A stretch of 43,234 nucleotides of DNA, taken from Gammaproteobacteria bacterium (GTDB lineage: Bacteria > Pseudomonadota > Gammaproteobacteria > Steroidobacterales > Steroidobacteraceae). The notes beneath the pieces were generated by a model. That model saw only the letters and a program-made list of their open reading frames with translations, had not been told where the DNA came from and did no database searches. A program made the translations under genes and the position numbers. This document shows positions 1 through 8,162 of this stretch, one piece after another. Every line of letters starts with the position of its first letter. The stretch's first letter is position 1. The stretch is taken from contig JAGWPD010000222.1 of assembly GCA_028870705.1 (NCBI GenBank), positions 1 to 43,234 on the forward strand, read 5' to 3'.

Positions 1-330
1 ACGAAGTGGGCGCATCGGCCCGGTGAATGAGCGAAAATGGCTTCAAGGCCTTCGAGCAGGACTTCCGAGCCCGGGACGCAGTGATGCAAAGCCTCAAGAT
101 CGGCGAGGCCGCGTATCTTGCGCACGGATAACCTCGTTTGCCCCACCGTCGCTCTCCTTGCCGCTGACACGTCCTCGCGGACACGACTACTCTTGTCCGA
201 AAGCGCATAGCTGCGGCAGTAGTCAATGCTTTCTCAACTACCGCCCGTAGATCGGATCCTTTTCGATTGAGCCAGTCGCCCACTGCCGATCCACGCTCCT
301 GGAAGCCCACGACACAGCAGATTCTATTGC

Positions 331-348
331 TAGTGGACTGTAACAACT
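331..348 (+). repeat. IS630 left terminal inverted repeat
   Basis: 17 of 18 positions match the inverted right end at 1412-1429. Confidence 0.85.
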
Positions 349-359
349 AAAAAGGGAGT

Positions 360-1430
360 ATGATCGTGTCCATGAACACGATCACCCTGTCGAAGGCTGA
401 ACGCATGGAACTGGACCAGCGAGTGGCGAGCCGAGCCGGCCGTGCAGACGATGCGCGCCGGGCGCGCTTGGTGCTGCTGCTGGAAGCGGGTCATACGTGG
501 GCCGAGATCCGCGACAAGCTCGATTGTAACGATGCGTTTATCGATCGGTGGAGTAAGCGCTTCGCCGCAGAGCGGCTGGCCGGGCTGTTCTCGCGCCATG
601 CGGGCCAAGTGGCCAGTACGCTGACGCCGAAGCTGGAGGCGCGCATCCTGGAGTGGACCGTCAAGCGCAAGCCGTTGGACGGGGCGACACAGTGGAGCAC
701 CCGCCGACTGGGTGAGCAGCTGGGCATCTCGCACATGATGGTGGCGCGGGTGTGGCGCAAGCATGCGCTGCAACCGCATCGGCTCGAGGGCTACATGGCC
801 TCGGACGACCCGGACTTTGAGAGCAAGGCGGCCGATATCATCGGGCTTTACCTGCACCCGCCACAGCACGCAGCGGTGTTTTGCGTGGATGAGAAGACCG
901 CCATCCAGGCCCTCGACCGGCTCGATCCGGTGCTGCCGCTCTCGGCCGGCCGGGCCGAGCGGCACGGCTTCGAGTACTACCGCCATGGCACGCTCTCGCT
1001 GTACGCGGCCTTCAACACCAAGACCGGGGAGGTGCTGGGCAAGACCGCTGCGCGCCACACCTCGGCCGAGTTCGTCGCCTTCCTCACCGATATCGTGGTC
1101 AACCAGCGCCGCGGCAAGGAGATCCATGTGATCGCCGACAACCTCTCGGCGCACAAGACGGCGCAGGTGGCCAGCTTCCTGGAGGCTCATCCGAGCGTTC
1201 ATCTGCACTTCACCCCAACGTACTCCTCCTGGCTCAACCAGGTGGAGCTTTGGTTCGCCAAGATCGAGCGCGATGTCATCGCCCGCGGCGTGTTCACTTC
1301 CGTTACCGATCTCAAGAGAAAACTCATGCGCTACATCCGCCACTACAACCAGGCGCCCAGAACCGTGAAGTGGAAGTACTTCGACCCGACCAAGCGAATC
1401 ACTTCCACATCAGCTGTTACAGTCCACTAG
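360..1430 (+). CDS. IS630-family transposase
   Basis: N-terminal HTH, then DDE motifs VDEKTAIQALDR, IADNLSAHK and SSWLNQVELWFAKIERD typical of IS630 transposases. Confidence 0.93.
   Translation: MIVSMNTITLSKAERMELDQRVASRAGRADDARRARLVLLLEAGHTWAEIRDKLDCNDAFIDRWSKRFAAERLAGLFSRHAGQVASTLTPKLEARILEWTVKRKPLDGATQWSTRRLGEQLGISHMMVARVWRKHALQPHRLEGYMASDDPDFESKAADIIGLYLHPPQHAAVFCVDEKTAIQALDRLDPVLPLSAGRAERHGFEYYRHGTLSLYAAFNTKTGEVLGKTAARHTSAEFVAFLTDIVVNQRRGKEIHVIADNLSAHKTAQVASFLEAHPSVHLHFTPTYSSWLNQVELWFAKIERDVIARGVFTSVTDLKRKLMRYIRHYNQAPRTVKWKYFDPTKRITSTSAVTVH
1412..1429 (-). repeat. IS630 right terminal inverted repeat
   Basis: 17 of 18 positions match the inverted left end at 331-348; overlaps the transposase 3' end. 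Confidence 0.85.
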
Positions 1431-1615
1431 TTGGGAACTTCAGGTCGAGTTCTATGGTGGGCCCGGCGTCGAAGAGGCCACGCGGCCTCACTGAAGACAG
1501 GCTGATTGTTTAACAACACTTAGCCACTGCCTACTCTCAAAATCCATATCGAGTACCAAAGCCTGCCGCGGCCGCCAGTGGGACTAGCCCGCCGGGAAGA
1601 CGTCCAGCAATCCCC

Positions 1616-2212
1616 TTAGGCCGCTTGGTCATAGACCGGCATCTGGCTGCGCTCGATGGACTGCTTGAGGCGGGAGGCGGGCATGGCGCGCAGCTCTACG
1701 AGATCGACTTCGCGCCCGAGCAGCCGCTCTATAGCCGCCTTGAACCGAAAGTACTGGTCAGCCAGCCCATAGGTCCGCGACCGGCCGAACTCCACCGTCA
1801 GGTCGATATCGCTGCGCTTGGGGTCGAAGTCGTCGCTCAGCACGGATCCAAAGGCTCCCAACCGCCGCACCGCGTAGCGCCGGCAAAGGATGCGAAGCCC
1901 GCGCAGGTGGCTAGCCAGGGGGGCGGGTACGGTCGGGCCTCCCTTCCCACTCTCGGCCGTCAGAGACAGCGAGAGGGGCTCGCCTAGTGCCTCGGCGATG
2001 CCCACCAGCCGCTCGATCGTGAACCGCTCCAGCTGCCCGCCCCGCAGCCGCGAGAAATCCCCTGCCGCCTGCCCTGTCCGCGCCTGCGCCTCGCGCACGG
2101 TCAGCCCGAGTCGATCGAGGGACGCGACGATGCGCGCCGCCAGCTCAGCCTTGAGCGACTGGATGGCCTTGGCGCCCGTCGGACGCTCCTGGATGCGAGC
2201 GGATCTGCTCAT
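1616..2212 (-). CDS. XRE/HTH domain fused to a MNT-type nucleotidyltransferase domain
   Basis: N-terminal HTH (LTVREAQARTGQAAGDFSRLRGGQLERFTIERLVGIAEALG) followed by the nucleotidyltransferase signature FGSVLSDDFDPKRSDIDLTVEF. Confidence 0.8.
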   Translation of the reverse strand: MSRSARIQERPTGAKAIQSLKAELAARIVASLDRLGLTVREAQARTGQAAGDFSRLRGGQLERFTIERLVGIAEALGEPLSLSLTAESGKGGPTVPAPLASHLRGLRILCRRYAVRRLGAFGSVLSDDFDPKRSDIDLTVEFGRSRTYGLADQYFRFKAAIERLLGREVDLVELRAMPASRLKQSIERSQMPVYDQAA

Positions 2213-2218
2213 GGATAT

Positions 2219-2806
2219 ATGTTGTCATATCTGACAACAATAAGCAACTGCGCTATCGGCATGTTTTTGTTCGATACCTCGCCTTCATTTCGAGTGGCAG
2301 TGCGCCAAAACTCCACATTGACCCACTCCCGCCCGAAACGACCGGAACCGCACATGCCGACGCCGCAGCGCATCAAGACTCCCCAGGCAGGCAAGAACGC
2401 CTCCTCGGCTCAATTGGCGTTCGACTTGTCGGCTCCGGCAGTCAAAGCCCGCCCCGCCCGCACGCCACCTGCCCCGCTGACCGCATCGACCCGCTACTTC
2501 ACGCGTCTGGAAGCCGCCGCCTACATCCGCTGCAGTCCGCGCTTCCCTGATGGCCTGTCGCTGCCCTTCATCCGCAAGGGCCGCTGCAAGGTGTACGACC
2601 GCATTGATCTGGACGCCCACATGCAACACGATAGGCAGCGAGGGCGGGCCTGGAAGGAGATTCTTTGGCCCGTGAACGTGGACTCTACCGCCGCAAGGAT
2701 TCGCGGTACTGGTGGATCAATCTCGTTCTCCCGGACGGACGACGACTATGCCAGAGCACTCGGTGTATCCATCGCACCGACGCCGCGGCCTTCGCCGTCC
2801 GCTTGA
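2219..2806 (+). CDS. Excisionase/AlpA-like DNA-binding protein (start uncertain; ATG 2354-2357 region also possible)
   Basis: Segment TRLEAAAYIRCSPRFPDGLSLPFIRKGRCKVYDRIDLDAHM resembles HTH_17/excisionase domains; lies immediately upstream of and overlaps the integrase. Confidence 0.45.
   Translation: MLSYLTTISNCAIGMFLFDTSPSFRVAVRQNSTLTHSRPKRPEPHMPTPQRIKTPQAGKNASSAQLAFDLSAPAVKARPARTPPAPLTASTRYFTRLEAAAYIRCSPRFPDGLSLPFIRKGRCKVYDRIDLDAHMQHDRQRGRAWKEILWPVNVDSTAARIRGTGGSISFSRTDDDYARALGVSIAPTPRPSPSA
2220..2239. promoter_or_regulatory. Candidate operator: perfect 8-bp-arm inverted repeat TGTTGTCA-TATC-TGACAACA
   Basis: Perfect inverted repeat located 7 bp upstream of the minus-strand start codon (2212) of the HTH-nucleotidyltransferase. 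Confidence 0.55.
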
Positions 2807-3756
2807 AGAACGAGCTGCTCGAAGACCAACGACAGGGCTTTCAGCAAGGGCACGCATGGCAGGAAGCTGTCCTGCGTTACCTGCGGGAGTTCCCAGACAA
2901 GAACAGCCTCTCCGATGATCGCGATCACCTGAGAAAGCTGGATCCTTACCTGCGAGGCCGCACGCTGGAGGCGATCGACATGACGGTGTTGCAGCCGTTC
3001 ATCGTCGAGCGTACGACGAAGGACGACGTGGCGAACGCGACGGTCAACCGCGCGCTCGAGGTGGTGCGGCGGATTTTGAACGTCGCCCATCAGGAGTGGC
3101 GCTGGCTGCGCGGGGTTCCGAGGATCCGCATGCTGAAGGAACCGCGCCGCCGGGTGCGGTTCCTGAGGCGCGAGGAGGCCGACCGCTTGATCGAGGTCTT
3201 GCCCAGGCACTTGCAACCCGTGGTGCGCTTCGCGCTCGCGACGGGCTGCCGCGAGGGAGAGATCCTGGGACTGGAATGGTCCCGGGTCGATCTCGAGCGG
3301 GGTGTGGCCTGGCTCGATCACGGCACCACCAAGAACGGCGAAGGTCGCGGCATGCCCTTGAATGCCGATGCCCGCGCCGCGCTGGAGGCCTGCCTCGGTC
3401 AGTATGAACGCTGGGTGTTCACCTACGCGAAACGGCGGATCTTCAAGAGCTCATCGGCCCGGGACACCGCGAAGCGCAAGGCGGGTATCCGCGACTTCCG
3501 CTTTCACGACCTGCGGCACACCTGGGCCAGCTGGCACCGGCAGAACGGCACGAGCCTGCAGAAGCTGATGGAACTGGGCGGATGGAAAACGTTCGAGATG
3601 GTGCTGCGCTACGCTCACCTGGCTCCCGAGAAACTGCTCTCGGTGGTCCGGCGGATCGAGCGACCATCCTCGGCGGTCCCATGTACGCCCGTCGCTGATG
3701 GGGTGGTCCAAAACGTAGCGCCGAACGCTACGTTTTCGCTACGTTCCGTGCATTGA
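2665..3756 (+). CDS. Tyrosine recombinase/integrase (TTG start)
   Basis: Catalytic motifs ATGCREGEILGLEW, FHDLRHTWASW and MVLRYAHLAPE; AGGAGA about 6 nt upstream of the TTG start; adjacent to a tRNA 3' end. Confidence 0.9.
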   Translation: MARERGLYRRKDSRYWWINLVLPDGRRLCQSTRCIHRTDAAAFAVRLKNELLEDQRQGFQQGHAWQEAVLRYLREFPDKNSLSDDRDHLRKLDPYLRGRTLEAIDMTVLQPFIVERTTKDDVANATVNRALEVVRRILNVAHQEWRWLRGVPRIRMLKEPRRRVRFLRREEADRLIEVLPRHLQPVVRFALATGCREGEILGLEWSRVDLERGVAWLDHGTTKNGEGRGMPLNADARAALEACLGQYERWVFTYAKRRIFKSSSARDTAKRKAGIRDFRFHDLRHTWASWHRQNGTSLQKLMELGGWKTFEMVLRYAHLAPEKLLSVVRRIERPSSAVPCTPVADGVVQNVAPNATFSLRSVH

Positions 3757-3790
3757 GCAACGCTCGCGGCGCGCTAAGTTTTTGATTGAT

Positions 3791-3867
3791 TGGCGCGCCC
3801 GGACGGATTCGAACCGCCGACCACCTGGTTCGAAGCCAGGTGCTCTATCCAACTGAGCTACGGGCGC
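3791..3867 (-). tRNA. tRNA-Arg (anticodon TCG), CCA encoded
   Basis: Reverse complement GCGCCCGTAGCTCAGTTGGATAGAGCACCTGGCTTCGAACCAGGTGGTCGGCGGTTCGAATCCGTCCGGGCGCGCCA folds as a cloverleaf; anticodon loop CTTCGAA. Confidence 0.95.
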
Positions 3868-3962
3868 TGACAGGCGGTTATGTTGTCATGATCCGCCGGC
3901 AGGCACCATCAGTCGGCGCTCCGGGGTACTATTCGCGGGTTCATTCACGACGGGCCCGACGC

Positions 3963-5168
3963 GTGCCAGAGCTGGATCCAACTGCGGCCGGACGGCTGAT
4001 CGGCGAGCACCTGGTGTGCCTGCCGATCGAGTCGCTCCCAGTGGCGCAATGCGCTGGCGCGGTGCTGCGCGAGAACGTCTATGCCGAGCGCGACCAGCCG
4101 CCCTTTGATCGCGTAAGTATGGACGGGATCGCGCTGGCATCGGCCGCTGCGGCGGGCAACAGGCGGCGCTTCCGGGTCCAGGCGACCCAGGCCGCAGGCG
4201 AGCCGCCGCTGGCGTTGCGTGACGAGGCGCACTGCATCGAGATCATGACCGGCGCGGTGCTGCCGTCGGGCTGCGATTGCGTAGTGCCGGTGGAACGCGT
4301 ACGCATCGACGTCGGCGTGGCCGAGATCGAGAGCCTCGCGCTCGCCACGCCCTGGAAGAACGTGCACCGGCGCGCCAGCGACCAGCGCCAGGGCGCGCTG
4401 CTGCTCGCGGCCGGCACCGTGCTGCACGCGCCGGAGATCGCCGTGGCCGCATCCGCCGGCATGGCGCGGCTGCGCGTCAGCGGGCAGCCCTCGATCATCG
4501 TGATTTCCACCGGTAGCGAACTGGTCGAACCCGGCGATCCGATCGCGCCGCACCAGATCCGCCGCTCCAACGCCTACGCGGTCGCCGCGGCGCTGCGCGA
4601 GCGCGGCTTCCAGCGCGTCGCGGAAGACCACGTCGACGATGACGCGGCCGCGCTGCACGAGCGGCTCGGCCGGCACCTGCGCACCCACGAGGTGCTGGTG
4701 CTCTCCGGTGGCGTCTCGATGGGCAAGTTCGACCTGGTGCCGAAGGCGCTCGAGGCGCTGGGTGTGCAGTGCCTGCTGCACGGCGTGGCGCAGCGGCCGG
4801 GCAGGCCAATGTGGTTCGGCACCACGCCGGAAGGCCGCGCCGTGTTCGCGCTGCCGGGCAACCCGGTCTCGACGCTGGTGTGCCTGTCGCGCTACGTGCT
4901 GCCGGCCCTGTTCGCGGCGATGGGCGTGCGTGGGGAGACTTCCGAGCGTATCGCGCTGGCCACGGCGCTCGAGTGGACGCCGACGCTCACCGGCTTCATG
5001 CCGGTGAAGGTCAACCACGATGACTGGGGCCGCCCGTGGGCCACGCCCTGCCCCACCAACGGCTCGGGCGACTTCAACGGCCTGGCGCTGACCGACGGCT
5101 TCGTCGAGTTGCCGGCCGGCCCGGCGAGCCTCCCCAAAGGATTCCTCACGCGGCTGTATCGCTGGTAG
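3963..5168 (+). CDS. moeA: Molybdopterin molybdenumtransferase MoeA
   Basis: Motifs QPPFDRVSMDGIAL, MTGAVLPSGCDCVVPVE, VLSGGVSMGKFDLVP and ALPGNPVS. GTG start at 3963 preferred because the longer ORF runs through the tRNA. Confidence 0.9.
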   Translation: MPELDPTAAGRLIGEHLVCLPIESLPVAQCAGAVLRENVYAERDQPPFDRVSMDGIALASAAAAGNRRRFRVQATQAAGEPPLALRDEAHCIEIMTGAVLPSGCDCVVPVERVRIDVGVAEIESLALATPWKNVHRRASDQRQGALLLAAGTVLHAPEIAVAASAGMARLRVSGQPSIIVISTGSELVEPGDPIAPHQIRRSNAYAVAAALRERGFQRVAEDHVDDDAAALHERLGRHLRTHEVLVLSGGVSMGKFDLVPKALEALGVQCLLHGVAQRPGRPMWFGTTPEGRAVFALPGNPVSTLVCLSRYVLPALFAAMGVRGETSERIALATALEWTPTLTGFMPVKVNHDDWGRPWATPCPTNGSGDFNGLALTDGFVELPAGPASLPKGFLTRLYRW

Positions 5169-5178
5169 CCTGCGCCAC

Positions 5179-6231
5179 ATGGGTTCCCGACATACAGCCT
5201 CGCTGGCGCCAGTCCAGCCCCGCCGGCCGCGCGACACGCTCGGCCGGCCGCTGTCGGATCTGCGCATCTCGGTGACCGACCGCTGCAACTTCCGCTGCCC
5301 ATATTGCATGCCGCGCGAGCGCTACCACGAGCATTACCGGTTCCTGAAATCCACTGAGCGCCTGGGCTTCGAGGAGATCGTGCGGCTCGCGCGGCTGTTC
5401 CTGCAGCTCGGCGCGCGCAAGCTGCGCATCACCGGAGGTGAACCTCTCCTGCGCGCCGGCCTCGCCGACCTGATCGGCGACCTGACCACGCTCCCGGGCG
5501 TGGACGATGTGGCGCTGACCACCAACGGCGTGTTGTTGCCGCAGCACGCCGCGGAACTGCGTGCCGCGGGACTGCAACGCGTCACTGTCAGCCTCGACAG
5601 CCTCGACCCGCAGGTATTCGCGCGCATGGCCGGCGACCTGGGCAGCCCGGAGGAGGTGCTGGCCGGCATTGCCGCCGCGCAGCGCGCCGGCCTCGCGCCG
5701 ATCAAGATCAATGCGGTCGTGCAGCGTGGCGTCAACGAGCACACGGTGCTGCCCTTGCTCGAATACTTCCGCGGCACCGGCATCACGGTGCGGCTGATCG
5801 AATACATGGACGTCGGCAACCGCAACGAATGGCAGCGTGCCCAGGTCGTGCCCTCGCGCGAACTGCTGGCCCTCATCGGCGCGCGCTGGCCGCTGCTGCC
5901 GCTCGAGCGCACGCATCCGGCGGAAGTGGCCAAGCGCCATGCCTACGCCGATGGCGCGGGCGAGATCGGGCTGATCTCCTCGGTCTCGCAGCCCTTCTGC
6001 GGCGACTGTTCGCGCGCGCGCCTCTCCTCCGATGGCGTGCTCTACACCTGCCTGTTCGCCACCCACGGGCTCGACCTGCGCGCACCGCTCCGGGCCGGCG
6101 CCAGCGACGAGGAACTGCTCGCGGCGATCCGCGCATGCTGGAGCGCGCGCGCCGACCGCTACAGCGAGCTGCGCGGACAGCCGGGCGCGGCAGCCGCGCC
6201 GCGCGTCGAAATGAATCACGTCGGTGGCTAG
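5179..6231 (+). CDS. moaA: GTP 3',8-cyclase MoaA (radical SAM)
   Basis: DRCNFRCPYCMP radical SAM motif, ITGGEPLLR, C-terminal FCGDCSRARLSSDGVLYTCLF cluster. Confidence 0.95.
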   Translation: MGSRHTASLAPVQPRRPRDTLGRPLSDLRISVTDRCNFRCPYCMPRERYHEHYRFLKSTERLGFEEIVRLARLFLQLGARKLRITGGEPLLRAGLADLIGDLTTLPGVDDVALTTNGVLLPQHAAELRAAGLQRVTVSLDSLDPQVFARMAGDLGSPEEVLAGIAAAQRAGLAPIKINAVVQRGVNEHTVLPLLEYFRGTGITVRLIEYMDVGNRNEWQRAQVVPSRELLALIGARWPLLPLERTHPAEVAKRHAYADGAGEIGLISSVSQPFCGDCSRARLSSDGVLYTCLFATHGLDLRAPLRAGASDEELLAAIRACWSARADRYSELRGQPGAAAAPRVEMNHVGG

Positions 6232-6244
6232 GGGCGCGGCGCGG

Positions 6245-6757
6245 ATGGCTACAAGACGCGGCAAAGCGGGCCTGAGCCACCTCGACGCCCGGCGCACACC
6301 CACGATGGTCGGCGTCGGTGCCAAGCCGGTCACGCACCGGAGCGCTGAAGCCCAAGCGCGCATGCAGCTGCCCGCCGCGGTGGCGCGCGCGCTGCGCGCA
6401 ACCGGCCATCGCACCGCCAAGGGGCCGGTGTTCGACACGGCGATCATCGCCGGCGTCATGGCCGCCAAGCGCACCGCCGGGATCATCCCGTTCTGCCATC
6501 CGCTGCCAATCGAACATTGCACCATCGATATCCGCGCCGTTTCGCGCAACCAGCTGCGGATCCGCTGCCGCGTCGAAACGCACCACAAGACCGGTGTCGA
6601 GATGGAAGCCCTGACCGGCGCGAGCATCGCCGCGCTGACGATCTACGACATGTGCAAGGCGCTGTCGCACGAGATCCGCATCAGCGAGCTGCGGCTGCTG
6701 CGCAAGTCGGGTGGACGGCGCGACGTGGGCCGGCGCGGGGCGGGACGGTCGCGATGA
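6245..6757 (+). CDS. moaC: Cyclic pyranopterin monophosphate synthase MoaC
   Basis: KGPVFDTAIIAGVMAAKRTAGIIPFCHPLPIEHC and TGVEMEALTGASIAALTIYDMCKA motifs. Confidence 0.93.
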   Translation: MATRRGKAGLSHLDARRTPTMVGVGAKPVTHRSAEAQARMQLPAAVARALRATGHRTAKGPVFDTAIIAGVMAAKRTAGIIPFCHPLPIEHCTIDIRAVSRNQLRIRCRVETHHKTGVEMEALTGASIAALTIYDMCKALSHEIRISELRLLRKSGGRRDVGRRGAGRSR

Positions 6758-7647
6758 GCACGCCACTGTACGGCCTGCTGCTGACCGGCGGCCGGAGCCG
6801 GCGCATGCAGCGCGACAAGGCCACGCTCGATTACGCGGGGCAGCCGCAGCTGGCCCGCGCGCTGGCGTTGCTCGAGCCGCTGGTCACGCGCGCCTTCGTC
6901 TCGGTGCGTGCGGATCAGCTCGCCGACCCGCAGCGCGCCGCGCACGCGTGCATCGCCGACATCATGCCCGGCATGGGTCCAATCGCCGGAATCCATGCCG
7001 CGCTCCACGCCTTCCCAGCGGCCGCCTGGCTGGTGCTGGCCTGCGACCTGCCGTTCCTCGATGCCGCGACGCTCCAGCAACTGATCGCGGCGCGCGACCC
7101 GCGACGGTTGGCGACCGCGTTTCGCAGCAGCCATGACGGCAAGCCCGAACCCTTGTGCGCGATCTTTGAGCCCGCCAGCCTTGGGCCAATCGACGCGTGG
7201 ATAGCGGGCGGACAGCTCTGCCCGCGCAGTTTCCTGGCGGCCGCCGATGTCGCGCTGCTGACGCTGCGCTCGCCGCAGGCCCTCGACAACATCAATACCG
7301 GCGACGAGTACCGCGCCGCCCGCGGTCGGCTGGGCGCCGGTGCCGGCGCGTCGGAGGCCGATGCGGGTAGTGGCGATGGGGATAGTGGCGGCGAGCCGGG
7401 GCCGCAGCGCCAGCTGCAGGTCCGCTATTTCGCACTGCTGCGCGAGCAGGCCGGGCGCCACGACGAGATGCTGAACAGCCGTGCGCGCGACGCGCGCGAA
7501 CTGTACGAAGAGCTGCGCGAACGCCATGGCCTGCTGCTTCGGCCCGAACAGCTGCGCGTGGCCGTCAATGCCGAATTCGCAGATTGGTCGCAACCGCTGC
7601 GCGAGGGCGACAGCGTCGCGTTCCTGCCGCCGGTGGCGGGCGGATGA
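6754..7647 (+). CDS. MobA (molybdenum cofactor guanylyltransferase) fused to MoaD (molybdopterin synthase small subunit)
   Basis: N-terminal LLLTGGRSRRMQRDKATLDYAG and VLACDLPFLD (MobA), Gly/Ser/Asp linker, then QVRYFALLREQAGR...FLPPVAGG* (MoaD with terminal GG). ATGA overlap with moaC. Confidence 0.88.
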   Translation: MSTPLYGLLLTGGRSRRMQRDKATLDYAGQPQLARALALLEPLVTRAFVSVRADQLADPQRAAHACIADIMPGMGPIAGIHAALHAFPAAAWLVLACDLPFLDAATLQQLIAARDPRRLATAFRSSHDGKPEPLCAIFEPASLGPIDAWIAGGQLCPRSFLAAADVALLTLRSPQALDNINTGDEYRAARGRLGAGAGASEADAGSGDGDSGGEPGPQRQLQVRYFALLREQAGRHDEMLNSRARDARELYEELRERHGLLLRPEQLRVAVNAEFADWSQPLREGDSVAFLPPVAGG

Positions 7648-8162
7648 GCGCCTTCCGCCTGAGCGGCATGGCGTTCGATACGGCCGCGCTGCGTGCCGAG
7701 CTCGCCGATCCCGGCTGCGGCGGCTACGCCTCGTTCGAAGGCTGGGTGCGCGATCACAACGAGGGCCAGCCGGTCACGCGGCTCGAGTACGAGGCGTTCG
7801 CGCCGCTGGCGCAGCGCGAGGGCGAGCGCATCATCGCCGAGGCGCTCGCGCAGTTCGGGCTGCGCGGCGCGATGTGCGTGCATCGGGTGGGCGCGCTCGC
7901 GCTCGGCGAGATTGCCGTCTGGATCGGCGTCGCGGCGCCGCACCGCGACGAGGCCTTCCGCGGTTGCCGCTACATCATCGATGAAGTGAAGCATCGGCTG
8001 CCGATCTGGAAAAAAGAGCACTACGCCAACGGGGATTCCGGCTGGGTCAACTGCGAACGCTGTGCCGCCGCCCCGCTCCACGCGGACCACCCTGGCGCAA
8101 CGGCTGCGGCCCCGGGCCATGGGCCGCACCATTCGCCGCACGTTCACGGGAAGCCGCGCTAG
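7644..8162 (+). CDS. moaE: Molybdopterin synthase catalytic subunit MoaE with His-rich C-terminal extension
   Basis: GGYASFEGWVRDHNEGQPVTRLEYEAF, PHRDEAFRGCRYIIDEVKHRLPIWKKEHYANGDSGWV; start codon overlaps the moaD stop. Confidence 0.92.
   Translation: MSAFRLSGMAFDTAALRAELADPGCGGYASFEGWVRDHNEGQPVTRLEYEAFAPLAQREGERIIAEALAQFGLRGAMCVHRVGALALGEIAVWIGVAAPHRDEAFRGCRYIIDEVKHRLPIWKKEHYANGDSGWVNCERCAAAPLHADHPGATAAAPGHGPHHSPHVHGKPR

Larger units (their letters stand above)
331..1429 (+). mobile_element. IS630-family insertion sequence
   Basis: Near-perfect terminal inverted repeats TAGTGGACTGTAACAACT (331-348) and the reverse complement of AGCTGTTACAGTCCACTA (1412-1429), with TA at both outer ends as expected for IS630/Tc1 target choice, enclosing a DDE transposase. 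Confidence 0.9.

Noticed and set aside
23-250. 75-aa ORF at the left edge
   Set aside because: No recognisable domain and biased composition; a competing small frame (27-131, MSENGFKAFEQDF...) is also open, so neither can be supported.
330-1343. 337-aa minus-strand ORF antisense to the IS630 transposase
   Set aside because: Antisense shadow of a clear transposase; its VTVH ending simply reflects the inverted repeat.
3786-3962. N-terminal part of ORF 3786-5168 (MIGAPGRIRTADHLVRSQVLYPTELRAL...)
   Set aside because: This is translation of the tRNA-Arg complement, a well-known artefact; MoeA starts later, likely GTG at 3963.
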